From Chara braunii (taxonomy: Eukaryota; Streptophyta; Charophyceae; Charales; Characeae), in NCBI GenBank assembly GCA_003427395.1, contig BFEA01000126.1, positions 426,755-457,165 of the forward strand: 30,411 bases of DNA, in the 5' to 3' direction. The translations under genes were made by a program, and so were the position numbers. Positions 1 through 11,329 of the stretch are shown piece after piece. Position 1 is the first letter of the stretch. Each line of letters begins with the position of its first letter. The notes under the pieces were generated by a model. That model saw nothing but the letters and a program-made list of their open reading frames with translations. It searched no databases and was not told the DNA's origin.

Positions 1-1865
1 AAGGCGGGGCGGAGGTAGGTTGGGAAAGAGGTTGTGGCGGAGCTGTGGCGCGAACGGCAAAGTATACAATATGTCGAGTCAACTATAGGGCGAAACACTA
101 ATCAAACCGTCCGGTCTAAAGTTCACCTCGAAGCTGTACATAGGATAACCCGTGTTGTCGGCCAGTACCATTACACGGTTTGGGACCGCACGGTATCGAT
201 GTGAGCTTCGACGGCGCTGCCTAGGATCGGCGAGCGATAGCGCAGCGGAGAGAGCCGATGCCAACAGACTGGCAGTAAGTGAGCGCGGACGAGGCTGGCA
301 GCAAACAGAGGAGGAGGACGGTTTGAGGTGGCCTTTGGAGCTTATGCTGTAGTATCGATGCGTAATACACCGACGCCACCCTGTCAGGGCAGCGGAAACC
401 CAGGTTAAAACCCTTGCGGCATACAATTGTGAGGGCACAGATTGTTGGAGGCCTCGAACCTGAGTTTGTCGGCTAATCGGATTGGTTCCTTTCTTGTCAG
501 AATTTGGAGGGTGGATGGATTTAGAGCTTTTTGTTTTGGCGAAGCGACGGGGACGTCGCTTTGTATGATCCGGTAAGCTGTCGGGGCGAATACCCTTACA
601 AAGGTATCTGCCCTGGTTTTTGCATGCGACAAAGAATAGCTTTGGTTTAAGGTATAAGCATTCCGCGCGAGGTGCGGTTGCACCTGTGATTTGTGTTGGC
701 TGGGTGGTTGGCTAGAATAAAGAGTGTGTGGGCGTGCGGATTTGAGGCGCGCGTGATCTTCTTATTTGATTGATGGTTGAAGGGCCGGCATGATCGCCGG
801 CCTGATTTTTATTTTTCTAATTGAAAAAGGGATTAAAAAGATTATGTCTTATTGATTAATGCGCCCGCCTGTGACTTGTGCGCACGTGCGGAGGACAGCA
901 TCGTCAACAACGGGATTTTGAAAACGTTTTACTTATAAAAGATCTACGCGTTGCGCAGTGCCTGCTTATTTTTGTGTCGTCAATATTAGACCCAGCCTTG
1001 GGCCTGACAATATTTGGTAACGACGTCGGATTTTTATTGAAGAGATTCAGGGATCGAGGTTGAGCGGCAACAACGCGGGGCATCAGAGTAGTGTGAAAGG
1101 CCTGACGGGGCTATCCTCCTTGATTTTATCATTGGCGGCGTCGGAACAGTGCAGGCGGCCTCGTGGTTTCGTCTCTTGGCGACTGAAGTGTTCATAGGTA
1201 CTTTACTATTTTCATGGTTGTTACTATTTAATTCTATGCTTGGATTTTCGTAACTCGGGTGCGAAACTGACCACAGAAGGCCGTCGCGGAAGCCAAGGAT
1301 ACTGAACCTGCGCATCTTTTTGCAAGCCCGTTCGGGTTCCCGCTTGTCGGGATGTTGACGGAACTCCCCTACCCCGCCCATCTTGAAGTTCAGACCAGGG
1401 AGGTCAACGCGCGAGGAAGTGGTGGAGTTCGTGGTCTTGGTTTCCCTCGCTTCCCACTTGGAGAGCGGCGATAGCCTAAAGTGGAAGGGAATTGGAGAGC
1501 ACTCCAAGCTGGTCTGTGGGGTCGCAACCCGATGGTGGCAAGGGCTGTGGGGGATGTACAGTCCGCCCTCGACGTAGGCTGGGGGAGGGTTGATCGTGCT
1601 TATGCCCATTGGGGCCAGAACAGGCAGACAGTGATGAGGCGCACAACCGCACCAAGTGCCCAGTAGGTTCGTGAAGCCCTCCTCCACATCGGTCTTCAAA
1701 GTTCTGATCTCAATATTTGCTACTGCCGCAAGGACCCGCTTCGGAGCCGCTTAGGCTGGACCCATACCGCGAGCGCGTACCAAGCCCGCATGTGTCAATT
1801 CCTCGACCAATGTTGTGTGTGGGCAGCCGTTGGGAGCTCGAGGTAGTGGCAGGCTCAGCCTGAGC
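1..1865. repeat. Tandem repeat unit A (about 1.866 kb)
   Basis: This segment recurs head-to-tail starting at 1866 and again at 3732, so the period is 1865-1866 bp. By eye the first two units are well above 90% identical, with scattered substitutions and almost no length change. The window opens inside the array, so the true unit boundaries are unknown. Reading frames inside the unit are short, differ in length between copies and match no family I recognise, so I treat it as non-coding satellite-like or low-copy tandem DNA. A stretch around 580-625 resembles the linker after the PHD-like finger near 17.6 kb, which hints that part of the unit derives from retroelement sequence. Confidence 0.9.
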
Positions 1866-3731
1866 AAGGCGGGGCGGAGGNAGGTTGGGAAAGAGGTTGT
1901 GGCGGAGCTGTGGNGCGAACGACAAAGTATACAATATGTCGAGTCACCTATAGGGCAAAACACTAATCAAACCGTCCGGTATAAAGTTCACCTCGAAGCT
2001 GTACACAGGATAACCCGTGCTGTCGGCCAGTACCATTACACGGTTGTGGGACCGCGCGGTATCAAAGTGAGCTTCGACGGCGTAGGCTAGGATGGGCGAG
2101 CGATAGCGCAGCGGAGAGAGCCGATGCCAACAGACTGGCAGTAAGTGAGCGCGGACGAGGCTGGCAACAGACAGCGGAGGAGGACGGTTTCAGGTGGCCT
2201 TTGGAGCTTATGCTGTAGTATCGATGCGTTATACACCGACGCCGCCCTGTCAGGGCAGCGGAAACCCAGGTTAAAACCCTGGCGGCATACAATTGTGAGG
2301 GCACAGATTGTTGGAGGCCTCGAACCTGAGTCTGTCGGCTAATCGAATTGGTTCCTTTCTTGTCAGAATTTGGAGTGTGGATGGATTTAGAGCTTTATGA
2401 TTTGGCGAAGCGACGGGGACGTCGCTTAGTATGGTCCGGTAAGCTGTCGGGGCGAATACCCTTACAAGGGTATCTGCCCTGGTTTTTGCATGCGACAAAG
2501 AATAGCTTTGGTTTAAGGTAGAAGCATTTCGCACGAGGTGCGGTTGCACCTGTGATTTGTGTTGGCTGGGTGGTTGGCTAGAATAAAGAGTGTGTGGGCG
2601 TGCGGATTTGAGGCGCGCGTGAACTTCTTATTTGATTGATGGTTGAAGGGCTGGCATGATCGCCGGCCAGATTTTTATTTTTCTGATTAAAATAGGGATT
2701 AAAAAGATTATGTCTTGTTGATTAATGCGCCCGCCTGTGACTTGTGCGCACGTGCGGAGGACGACATCGGCAACAACGAGATTTTGAAAATGTTTTACTT
2801 ATAGAAGATCTACACGTTGCGCAGTGCCTGCTTATTTTTGTGCCGTCAATATTAGACCCAGCCTTGGGCCTGACAATATTTGGTAACGACGTCGGACTTT
2901 TATTGAATAGATTCGGGGATCGAGGCTGAGCGGCAACAACGTGGGGCATCAGAGTAGTGCGAAAGGCCTGACGGGGCTATCCTCCTTGATTTTGTCATTG
3001 GCGGCGTCGGAAGAGTTCAGGCGGCCTCGTGGTTTCGTCCCTTGGCGACTGGAGTGTTCATAGGTACTTTACTATTTTCATGGTTGTTTCTATTTAATTC
3101 TATGCTTGGATTTTAGTAACTCGAGTGCGACACTGACCATGGAAGGTCGTCGCGGAAGCCAAGGACACTGAACGTGCTTATCTTTTTGCAAGCCCGTTCG
3201 GGTTCCGGCTTATCGGGATGTTGACGGAACTCCCCTACCCCGCCCATCTTGAAGTTCAGACCAGGGAGGCCAAGGCGCGAGGAAGTGGTGGAGTCTGTGG
3301 TCTTGGTTTCCCTCGCTTTCCACTTGGAGAGTGGCGATAGCCTAAAGTGGAAGGGAATTGGAGAGCACTCCAAGCGGGTCTATGGGGCCGCAACCCGATG
3401 GTGGCATGGGATGTGGGGGATGTACAGTCCGCCCCCGACGTAAGTTGGGGGAGGGTTGACCGTGCGCATGCCCATTGGGGCCAGAAGAGGCAGATAGTGA
3501 TGAGGCGCACAACCGCACCAAGTGCCCAGTAGGTTCGTGAGGCCCTCCTCCACATCGGTCTTCAAAGTTCTCATCTGAATATTTGCTACTGCCACAAGGA
3601 CCCGCTTTGGAGCCGCTTAGGCTGGACCCATACCGCGAGCCCGTAGCAGGCCCGCATGTGCCAATTCCGCGACCAGTGTTGTGTGTGGGTAGCTGTTGGG
3701 AGCTCGAGGTAGTGGCAGGCTCAGCCTGAGC
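1866..3731. repeat. Tandem repeat unit B (about 1.866 kb)
   Basis: This is the second copy of the unit. It carries isolated ambiguous bases at 1881 and 1914, and the first corresponds to the ambiguous base at 3747 in the next copy. That pattern suggests a consensus built from unresolved, nearly identical copies. At 2455-2473 it holds a 19-bp near-palindrome that also occurs exactly on the minus strand at about 17612-17630, within the gypsy PHD-linker reading frame. I find no coding sequence I can defend. Confidence 0.9.
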
Positions 3732-3918
3732 AAGGCGGGGCGGAGGNAGGTTGGGAAAGAGGTTGTGGCGGAGCTGTGGCGCGAACGGCAAAGTATACAA
3801 TATGTCGAGTCAACTATAGGGCGAAANACTAATCAAACCGTCCGGTCTAAAGTTAACCTCGAAGCTGTGTACAGGATAACCCGTGTTGTCGGCCAGTACC
3901 ATTACACGGCCTTAGGAC

Positions 3919-3956
3919 CTGTCTCTTATACACATCTAGATGTGTATAAGAGACAG
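3919..3956. other. Nextera mate-pair junction adapter (two Tn5 mosaic ends)
   Basis: The sequence is CTGTCTCTTATACACATCT followed directly by AGATGTGTATAAGAGACAG. These are the two 19-bp hyperactive-Tn5 mosaic ends head to head, exactly the circularisation adapter of Nextera mate-pair libraries. It is not native DNA. It also creates a false reading frame spelling the familiar contaminant peptide YTHLDVYKRQ. Confidence 0.98.
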
Positions 3957-4082
3957 GTATACAATATGTCGAGTCAACTATAGGGCGAAACACTAATCAA
4001 ACCGTCCGGTCTAAAGTTAACCTCGAAGCTGTGTACAGGATAACCCGTGTTGTCGGCCAGTACCATTACACGGCCTTAGGAC
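3957..4082. repeat. Artefactual 126-bp duplication beside the adapter
   Basis: Positions 3793-3918 and 3957-4082 are identical except for one ambiguous base at 3827, and they flank the adapter directly. Neighbouring tandem units differ at many sites, so perfect identity here is best explained by one molecule read twice across the adapter rather than by a biological duplication. The offset of 164 bp equals the duplicated block plus the adapter. Confidence 0.9.
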
Positions 4083-4213
4083 CGCGCGGTATCGAAGTGA
4101 GCTTTGACGGCGCAGGCTAGGATCGGCGAGCGATAGCGCAGCGGAGAGAGGCCTTGCCAACGGACTGGCAATAAGTGAGCGCGGAGGAGGCTGGCAACAA
4201 ACAGCAGAGGAGA

Positions 4214-6208
4214 CTTGGAGCCAACGAGGGGGGGTGAATGTGGACGTGAAGCGGTGTGGGGTGCAGACTGTGAGCACGAGCTATGGTAGAGGGAAGTAGG
4301 GGCGAGAACGAGCGGGAAAACGAAGATCCCGCCCAATTCCTGATGTGATCAGGCAGAGACGGGGGCGATCTCGGAGTTTTGGCCCTGGGCGAATCGCATG
4401 GTGAGGCTAGAATTACTGCTAAGTTAGTAGAGAAACTTAGAACGCGAAGGAAGGGAAATGGTGGAGTGAACCTGGATAGCGTACCGTGCCAGGTGCACTC
4501 AAGTTTAGAGATGGTGGAAAATGAGCCTAGTGTGGTCGAGAAGGACATCGCTCTCTCGATCCTTAATCAAATCGAGAGAGAAAGGATGTAATCCCGGGGT
4601 TTCCGACCCCGGCGAATCGAACCGTAACCTTGGATTTAGTGGTAGGTCAATGGATAGCTAGTTAGTAAGAGATGGAGAAGAAATGACCTGCGCGGAGCTA
4701 TGGTGGGAGACGGGAGAGGAGTGAAAAAGTCGAAGATGTTAGTAGATTCTCGACGAAATCGGTCGGGAAGAGATGGTAGATATGGGTTTTTGGGTAGGGC
4801 GAGTTTGATCGTAATATTAGTTTTGGGGTTAGTTGAGTAGAATTAGTGTTAGAAAGAGAAAGGACTGCGTGGAGAACGCGGGAGCGAGGAGAAAGAAAAA
4901 GTTAGTTTTCACCCGTGCATGGATTCGAGATTTTTAGGAATGGGGCGACCTGAAATCTGGTGTTAAGCTTAGAGTAGAGTTGGTGGCCTAATCATATCGA
5001 TATTTCGAGATCGCATGTAGGGAGGGGAAAACAACTTCACGAATAATTAAACGAATACTCCCACGTTTTAGCGGAAGATTCATCCTCATTTTGTGTAAAA
5101 CGGTGAGTAGAGGAGTGAAGCCGGGATTTTGAAGCCGTGCGTTTTCTGCAGCTATCGCAATAATCGTAATTGATCGTGGCCTTGTCCTATCCATGCCTGC
5201 TTATTCATACGGCCATGCTCCTGGCCATTTTGCTGATTGTTCCTCTCCCACGCACGATTGCACGCATGGCTCGTAGATTCATTCCCACAGCCTTGGTTCG
5301 CCGCGGCCCGTTGGCACCTGGCTAGACTGGTAAAAACCATATTTGGGCGCAAGAACAGTGGAATCGAGTAGCTCTAAACCAACGGCGAGCTGTTCTGACC
5401 TTCGGCTAAGAGTCCGATGTCGCACTGTGTATCAGAGGTAGTGGTGCATGACCGTTCTCAGTTGGGGGAGTGACCATCCTGCGAAGCTGCTGTACTTCTT
5501 GCAGGATATGCCTACTTCCATTAGCGACCGGGTCGAATACAGGTGGTGTGCCTTGTTTTGAATACAGCCTTTCTAGACCTGTGCTGCAGAAGTCGGGTGC
5601 TGTGCAGAAAGGAGCAGGAGGGGGCTGACTGTCGATCACGTTGTAGGCCTCGAAGGATGGTGGACAGTCCCAGAGGGAAGTGAGACCAGAGGACAGACAG
5701 GCGCAACATTTACTATGCGGTGCTATAGATAAGAGAACATGTATGTGTGGAGCGTCTGCATAGTTAAAAACAGCAAGGGACAACGGTAAGGCCGAGAACC
5801 TACTTGCAGGCTGGAGGTTGTTTGTACCGTTCGAACAACAAAAGCTACATACCAGCCGAGGGGGCCGCAAACATACTAGTTCATCGGTGCGGTACCCACC
5901 ACGCCAGGGAGAGTAGTATAAATACATGCCACCATTCGGATAGTTGTTGAGGACTGGCGAGGGTATCAACCAGCACCAACGCGCACTCTGCTTGCTGCGT
6001 GGCCAACCGGGTTACCCAATTGCCTTGCGATTGAGATAATGGGAGCTACTTCGTCGAGGCCACAGCCCGTGGTTTGAGGCTAGGGACAAGGTTGTTTGGG
6101 CTTTGACACTAGGCGAAAAGGCGGAGATCTGAAGAGCTATTGCTGAGAACTGAAGAGTTATCAGGAAGTCAACAATAGGCGGTTTGGTTTTGGATGATGA
6201 AGCTGCTG
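4214..6208. other. Unique interval, no recognisable gene
   Basis: This interval separates the tandem array from the giant inverted repeat. The longest frames are a 187-residue minus frame at 5406-5969, rich in Ser, Pro, Leu and Cys with no motif I recognise, and a 70-codon plus frame at 4379-4591 ending beside a small GC-rich hairpin near 4593-4611. Neither has a recognisable domain, and both could be chance or exons of an unknown gene. I see no RNA gene. Confidence 0.5.
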
Positions 6209-6757
6209 CAGATGTTGATTGCCATTGCGGGACCCTCAGGCGAGTCGAGGTTTCAAGGCCCTCTCCTCGGAGTCTGAGTGCACCCTCCTTGGATCTGAGA
6301 GTCTAAAAACCTTCTCTCCCTATCCTTCTTACTCTAAGTCTAATCCTGATCTGAGTGGAAGGCTGCAGAGGGGGTTGCAACCCGTAGGACCGCAGCAAGA
6401 CTCTATGGGGAGTCAGCCCACCAATTGCGGGAGCTCTGCCGAAACTCAGAAGGGGTTCTGGAGGCAGGGAACTTAGAGGTAACCTTTACTTTCCTTCTAT
6501 AAGCCCAGATTATAGCCCCTATTTGTTCTGTCTGTTGTGTTGTGACTGAGTATACGGCATGCATCCCTACTTTGACGTTTTGGTTTGACTTTCTGGACAT
6601 GAGTCAGATAAAGTAAAGGAATGCATGCAAGTCTCAGTTTCAGTTTTGTTGATTGACTGAAAGCAGACCGTAAAAATAGATTGCATCTAGGGGAAAGGCA
6701 TGACAAAAGGTTGTTTTGTACGAGGTTTGACTGTGTCATTGAGGCTGGGAAGTCCCC

Positions 6758-7640
6758 ATAAACTTGGGGAGGCTCAGTGCTTTGTTTATTTTTGGTTTTG
6801 TGTGAAGCGTCAAACCCTTCTATAAGCTTAGGGGGTCTGATTGCTTTGGAGGTTGGGAAGTCCCCATAAGTTTGGGGAGACTCGCTGATGTGGTTGGATG
6901 GAGGGTTAGGTTGTTCTATAAGTTTAGGTGGCCTGACTGCTCTGACTTGCGAGGGCTTGAGTGTGATTGATTTTCAGGGGCCAGGGGCATTCTATAAGTT
7001 TAGGTGTTTTTGGTTGCCTTGTTTCTTGGGTTCTCTCTGTTTCTTTTGTTCCTAAACGAGGAGGTCTAAGTTGTTCTATAAGTTTAGGTGGCTCAGCCTC
7101 TTCCTGCTTTATTTTGAGGAAATGAACTTGACAAATGGCAGGCCGTTCTGTAAGTTGAGGTGGTCTAGCCCAATGCCANGCACAAATTGGATCAGAGAGA
7201 GACGAATCAGGCAGAGGNTCGGGCTGTTCTGTAAGTTCAGGTGGTCTGACTCAAAGCCTCGCATATGATGGAACCCAAAGGTTATAATTTGGCTATACTT
7301 TGTTATTATTATTTTATCTACGAACAGGCTAGTCAGACAAGGGTTCCATAAGATTGGATGGTCTGACTATAGCTTATTACAAACTTGAAGAGAGTACAAT
7401 TAAAAGTATAATTAAAGGTAACTTGGGCCGGCTCAGCATTGTTTCTAAGATGAATGGCTCAGTCCTACGTCCCCTTTGAAGATTAATTTCAGAGAGGTGT
7501 ATATAATCTGGCTATTTAAACAGTTCAGGGCGACTAGGATGACCTAGTCATATGCCCATAGAAGAGAAAAGTTATTGTGCCCAGTGTTTGTGTATATTTT
7601 GGTTGAGTTGGACTCATTCCATAAGTTTGGGTGTCCCGAC
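6758..7640. repeat. Dispersed array of a 20-24 bp motif (left arm)
   Basis: About ten degenerate copies of a motif resembling CTATAAGTTTAGGTGGTCTG begin near 6758, 6822, 6866, 6918, 6994, 7078, 7150, 7231, 7348 and 7621. Two copies have a variant with CCCC and GGGG flanks that can form a small hairpin. Spacing runs from 44 to 273 bp and the intervening DNA is unrelated, so it is neither a simple tandem repeat nor a CRISPR array. Reverse-complement copies occupy the matching part of the right arm. Confidence 0.8.
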
Positions 7641-7945
7641 TTTATACCTTATGTAAGCTGGGTATAAAGGGTTAAATCATTGTAAGATCATGAACTATTG
7701 TTTGTTCAGGTATACTTGGGGATGGTGAGAGTACTTATCTTTGTGGTTTGGCCTGCTTGTGACTGAGTGAGGCTACTACTTAGTCTGAGTTTTAGTTTGA
7801 TAGGTAGATGCTTTAGTCGCTCGCCACGTGCTAGAGCCATAGGAGTTAGTGTCAACTCCTACGTTTTCTGAGTTGAGTTGTTTACTTGGATCAAATTTTA
7901 CATTTTCTGAGATCTTTTATTATGCTTGACTTTGTATAAATTCTG

Positions 7946-8250
7946 GTAAGCCACTTTTTCTACGAGAAGCGCTGCCGAAATTTCTGCAAATCCAAGGAGT
8001 TAGTAAAATCTTGACTTTTCAAAGTTCAACTTGTCTAAAGTTCATATATGGCTTAGTAAAAATATGAGAAGTGTCATTTTCTAAAGGGAGTGTTGTCCAA
8101 ATTTTTGTTAATTCAGAGAGTTAGACAAAATTGTACTTTGGAAAGTAAAAGACGATTTTTGGTTTCATGTTTGAGCCGAGATAAATTTTGAAAAGGCACT
8201 TTTCCTACGGGAAGCGCTGCCGAAATTTTCTTAGTTTGAAGGAGATATAA
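7946..8250. repeat. About 122-bp tandem repeat, about 2.5 copies (left arm)
   Basis: A block containing a GAAGCGCTGCCGAAATTT core appears near 7967 and 8211, with a diverged version (GGGAGTGTTGTCCAAATTT) near 8088. The alternation of a strong and a diverged copy suggests a higher-order dimer of about 244 bp. The right arm has five copies. Confidence 0.75.
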
Positions 8251-9109
8251 TATATTTTGACAGGTGGCAATTCTGGCAATCCACTCTATATAGGGGAGAT
8301 TATGCCTGGGTCTACCTTTGCTTTGGGCACTGCTTAAAGGTAGATTCCGGCTTAGTTAATTAGAGGAATTTTGGATGAGAATGCATTATGGAGTTGTGTT
8401 CTCCATACGCTTATGATTTTAGCTTGGGGATTGGTCTGTCTTGTGTTACATGCCCTCTTGGTCGATCGGTTTAGGATTTGAGCTAGATTCATCTTGATCC
8501 TACAAGGATCATCTTCTATTATCACTGATAACAGGTCGGTTGCCTATTCGTCGGTTTACGATTCAACTCCAATCCACTCGGGTCACTCAACCTAAAGGCT
8601 TTAGCCCTGTGGTTTGAATTTTTTCATTGTGTTTTCACCCGGACTTTATTGAATGGTCATTTAACTGAAGTACTGAGTATTTATTTTTGGAGAGTTGCAC
8701 AAGAGTGAGATTTGTATGGCTAAAGCAAGGGGCATGAGCATAGAGAATGGTTGAAGTTGACCCCGTGTAGTGCGTGGACTCGGACCTTGTTGGATCTTTG
8801 ATGTGATTGCACGTATGTTTGCGGTTTGGACTTTGGATGTGACTGTCTGCGATTACATACATATATGGCAGAGAGGAGTCCCACTGTGACTATGAGAAGT
8901 GATCGTCCTATATAAATAAGCCTTATGTATGTATTCATATGAGTCCTAGGTATGCGCCCGGCTTACTGTGATCGTGCGCAAGGGTTAGCCAGATGATGGC
9001 TTGAGAGAAAAGGGGAACCCTCTGTTACCCTTTGTTTTCTGAATTTCTATGGTTGGACGTTGTAGTCTGTGGCCGCCGCCAAAGTCAAACCCCTTGACTT
9101 CAGTCAAGG

Positions 9110-9310
9110 CCTGGAGTGAGACTCACCTCGAGGGCAGTAAGAAACGACTGCTACCACAGGTATGAACCTGTGTACCACCCACTCTGCGCAGGGTGCAGAA
9201 GAGGGTGTGTGGTCTTCAACCGCGCATGTTGGTTGTCCAGCGTCGAGAGATTAACCCTCAAGGCGCGTGTCAGCCGACACTTGAGCGTCGAATGTGACCC
9301 TCGAGATTAA
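9110..9310. other. Hairpin-rich block conserved in both arms (left copy)
   Basis: Several short inverted repeats cluster here: CACAGGT/ACCTGTG with a 4-nt loop at 9155-9172, a CACTCTGCGCAGGGTG hairpin near 9180, and GTGTC/GACAC near 9268. The same hairpins recur in the right arm at 11330-11520, and some differences fall in loops. This may be a structured RNA or DNA segment of the element; its function is unknown. Confidence 0.5.
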
Positions 9311-9530
9311 CGAGGACCGCATAAGTATGGGTACTACATAGTACGCCATCATCGTGACTGCTCGCGTATGTCTGCATTGCAAGTCGGTGTGAGCTAGCCT
9401 TGCGCCCGCGCAGTTTTTTACACTAAGTCTCGCGCGTGATGCTTATTCGATTTCCGCATCGGAAAGTTATGGGATGGCAACCGAGGGGCCAAGAGAGTTG
9501 TCGCGTTGTTTGTGTTGTGTTGTTCCATAT

Positions 9531-9548
9531 GTGTGTGTGTGTGTGTGT
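9531..9548. repeat. (GT)n microsatellite
   Basis: This is a run of about nine GT units followed by a T-rich stretch. The mirrored position in the right arm (11091-11125) has a short interrupted CA run, so the microsatellite has drifted since the arms formed. Confidence 0.85.
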
Positions 9549-10029
9549 TCTATTTTTTTTGTATGTGTTCATAAAGTGGTGTGCGCGTGGTGTGTGGGAT
9601 GCGTCCTAGACGACCGGCGAGGAGCCGCGCTTGGGACTTGAGCCCCACCAAGATGTCGGTTCGTGTGCGGGTTCGATAGGCGTATTACCGCGCGTACCCC
9701 CTATGCTACAGCGAACGAGAAACGCCCTCGGTTGGTCTACCTCTGCGATTCCAACTGATTAGCTTTCGTATTGTGGACTGGTAGCTCGGCGGGGATACGC
9801 TCACCGAAGGGAGGTGATAGCTCCCGTAAGGTGGAGGTACGTTGTGCCTCACGTAGGCCCTATCCTGTCGTAGGGGTTTGCGAGAGGAATGACTGGTGCA
9901 CTCGGCCGGAGCGGCGTAAGGAAGCTCCATTTGTGTGTTCGCGACGAGGTTGGTCCAACTCCTGTGTGACGCGGCTGAGAGGGTCCCCCACGGCCACGTG
10001 CGGTGCCGGACCGAAGCACCCGACAACGG

Positions 10030-10629
10030 TTAACATACCACGCGATTTCGGCGGCTTGTCGCGTTCGACACGAATAGACTTCGATCCATTTCGAAAAATG
10101 GTCGACAAATACTAACAGGACCGAATATTCACAACTATTAGGACCAGGAGGTACCACGATATCGGTTGTATCCATGCTCACCCTTTGAAATGGCCGCTCA
10201 ACTATCGTTGGTACTATCGATCGTGGCGGTTGGATAGGCGTCTTATCTGCAGCGCAAGCTTGGCAGTTTGCGACGATGAATTTCACATCGTCCTGAATAT
10301 TGGACCAATACCATTCGTTTTTGTCGATTGCTGACTCCGTAATCCGTACGGCAAAATGGGATGTTGTTTCCTCGTGTGCTGTCTTCACCCAGTCATACCT
10401 CATGAACGGGTGCGGTACAATCATCCAGATCCCAGTGCCGTCCGTTTTTCGCTTTTCTAACCTACCCTCGACCCATTGATTATCCCAAGCCATTTCATTA
10501 ACCCTCCTTCGATCTTCCTTGGTGAAATCCTGGAGGGGGTTACCCACTAAGGTGACAATCAAAGCGATATCGGTCCATACCTCCGCCCTTCTGAACTTCC
10601 GGGTTTTTTCCAGCCCTTCTGACGTGGCG
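10030..10629 (-). pseudogene. Truncated Ty3/gypsy integrase fragment in the palindrome loop
   Basis: The minus-strand frame running from 10629 to 10030 holds the region before the integrase, then an HHCC zinc-binding module: HEETTSH (His codons near 10376 and 10358), YWSNIQDDV, and CQAC (near 10265-10254). It then enters the catalytic core with RVSMDTTDI, whose Asp is the expected first residue of the DDE triad, followed by VFVDHFSKWIE. The sequence stops after EIAWYVNR, where the left arm begins, so the second Asp and the Glu of the triad are absent. It is therefore a fragment that would cut no DNA. The frame continues into both arms, but those extensions are arm sequence and not integrase. 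It may be the missing downstream part of the gypsy copy at 17.4-22.1 kb, since both lie on the minus strand in the right order, or an independent fragment. Confidence 0.9.
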
Positions 10630-11329
10630 TTGTCGGGCGCATCGGTCCGGCACCGCACATGGGCAGCGCGGGACCCTCTCGGCCGCGTCACGCAGGAGTT
10701 GGACAAACCTCGTGACGAACACATAAATGGAGTTTCCTTAGGCCGCTCCGGCCGAGTGCGCCAGCCATACCTCTCGCGAGCCCTTACGACAGGATAGGGC
10801 CTACTCGAGGGACAACTTACCTCCACCTTACGGGAGTTGTCACCTCCCTTCGGTGGGCGTATCCCCGCCGAGCTACTAGTCCACAGTACGAAAGCTAATC
10901 AGTTGCAATCGCAGAGGTGGACCAGCCGAGGGCGTTTCTCGTTCGCTGTAGTATAGGGGGTACGCGCGGTAATACGCCTATCGGACCCGCACGCGAAACG
11001 ACATCTTGGGGGGCTGAAGTCCCAAGAGCGACTCGTCGCCGATCAACTAGGACGCATCCCACACACCACGCGCACACCACTTTATGAACACAAAATAAAA
11101 CGCACACACACCCACACATCGAACAACGCAACAACGCTCCTAGCCCCTCGGTGACCATCCCATAACTTCCCGATGCGGAAATCGGATAGGCGTCGCGCGC
11201 GAGACTCGATATAAAATTGCGCGGACACAGGGCTAACTCATATCAACTCGCAATGCAAGCGTACGCAAGAAGTCGCAATGATGACGTTCTATGTAGTACC
11301 CATACTCACGTGGCCCTCGTTAATCTCGA

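Larger units (their letters stand above)
3732..4213. repeat. Truncated tandem unit C, disrupted by adapter artefact
   Basis: The third copy matches units A and B from its start until about 4213, where the sequence diverges permanently. Once the adapter and duplicated flank (164 bp in total) are discounted, only about 318 bp of unit remain. This marks the end of the tandem array, or the point where the assembly leaves it. Ambiguous bases lie at 3747 and 3827. Confidence 0.85.
6209..10029. repeat. Left arm of giant imperfect inverted repeat
   Basis: Reading this arm outward from 10029 on the minus strand reproduces, with substitutions and indels, the plus-strand sequence from 10630 outward. 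Matching landmarks include the innermost block 9998-10029 against 10629-10661, the block around 9110-9310 against 11330-11520, and the outer block 6370-6480 against 14400-14510. By eye the arms are about 80-85% identical, so this is an old duplication and not an assembly mirror. The inner end reads GTTGTCGGG outward; TGTCGGG would suit an LTR terminus. Weak similarity may extend outward to about 6150. No intact gene is seen within the arm. Confidence 0.9.

Noticed and set aside
71-95. T7-promoter-like CTATAGGGCGAA in each tandem unit
   Set aside because: It resembles cloning-vector sequence, but the rest of the promoter does not match, it varies between units, and no other vector sequence flanks it.
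405-683. 92-codon minus frame repeated in units A and B (405-683 and 2271-2549)
   Set aside because: Conservation simply follows the overall identity of the units; there is no domain, and the best sequence link is on the other strand.
6758-7640. Motif array considered as a CRISPR-like array
   Set aside because: Copies are degenerate, spacing is irregular (44-273 bp), the same array is mirrored in the other arm, and the context is eukaryotic.
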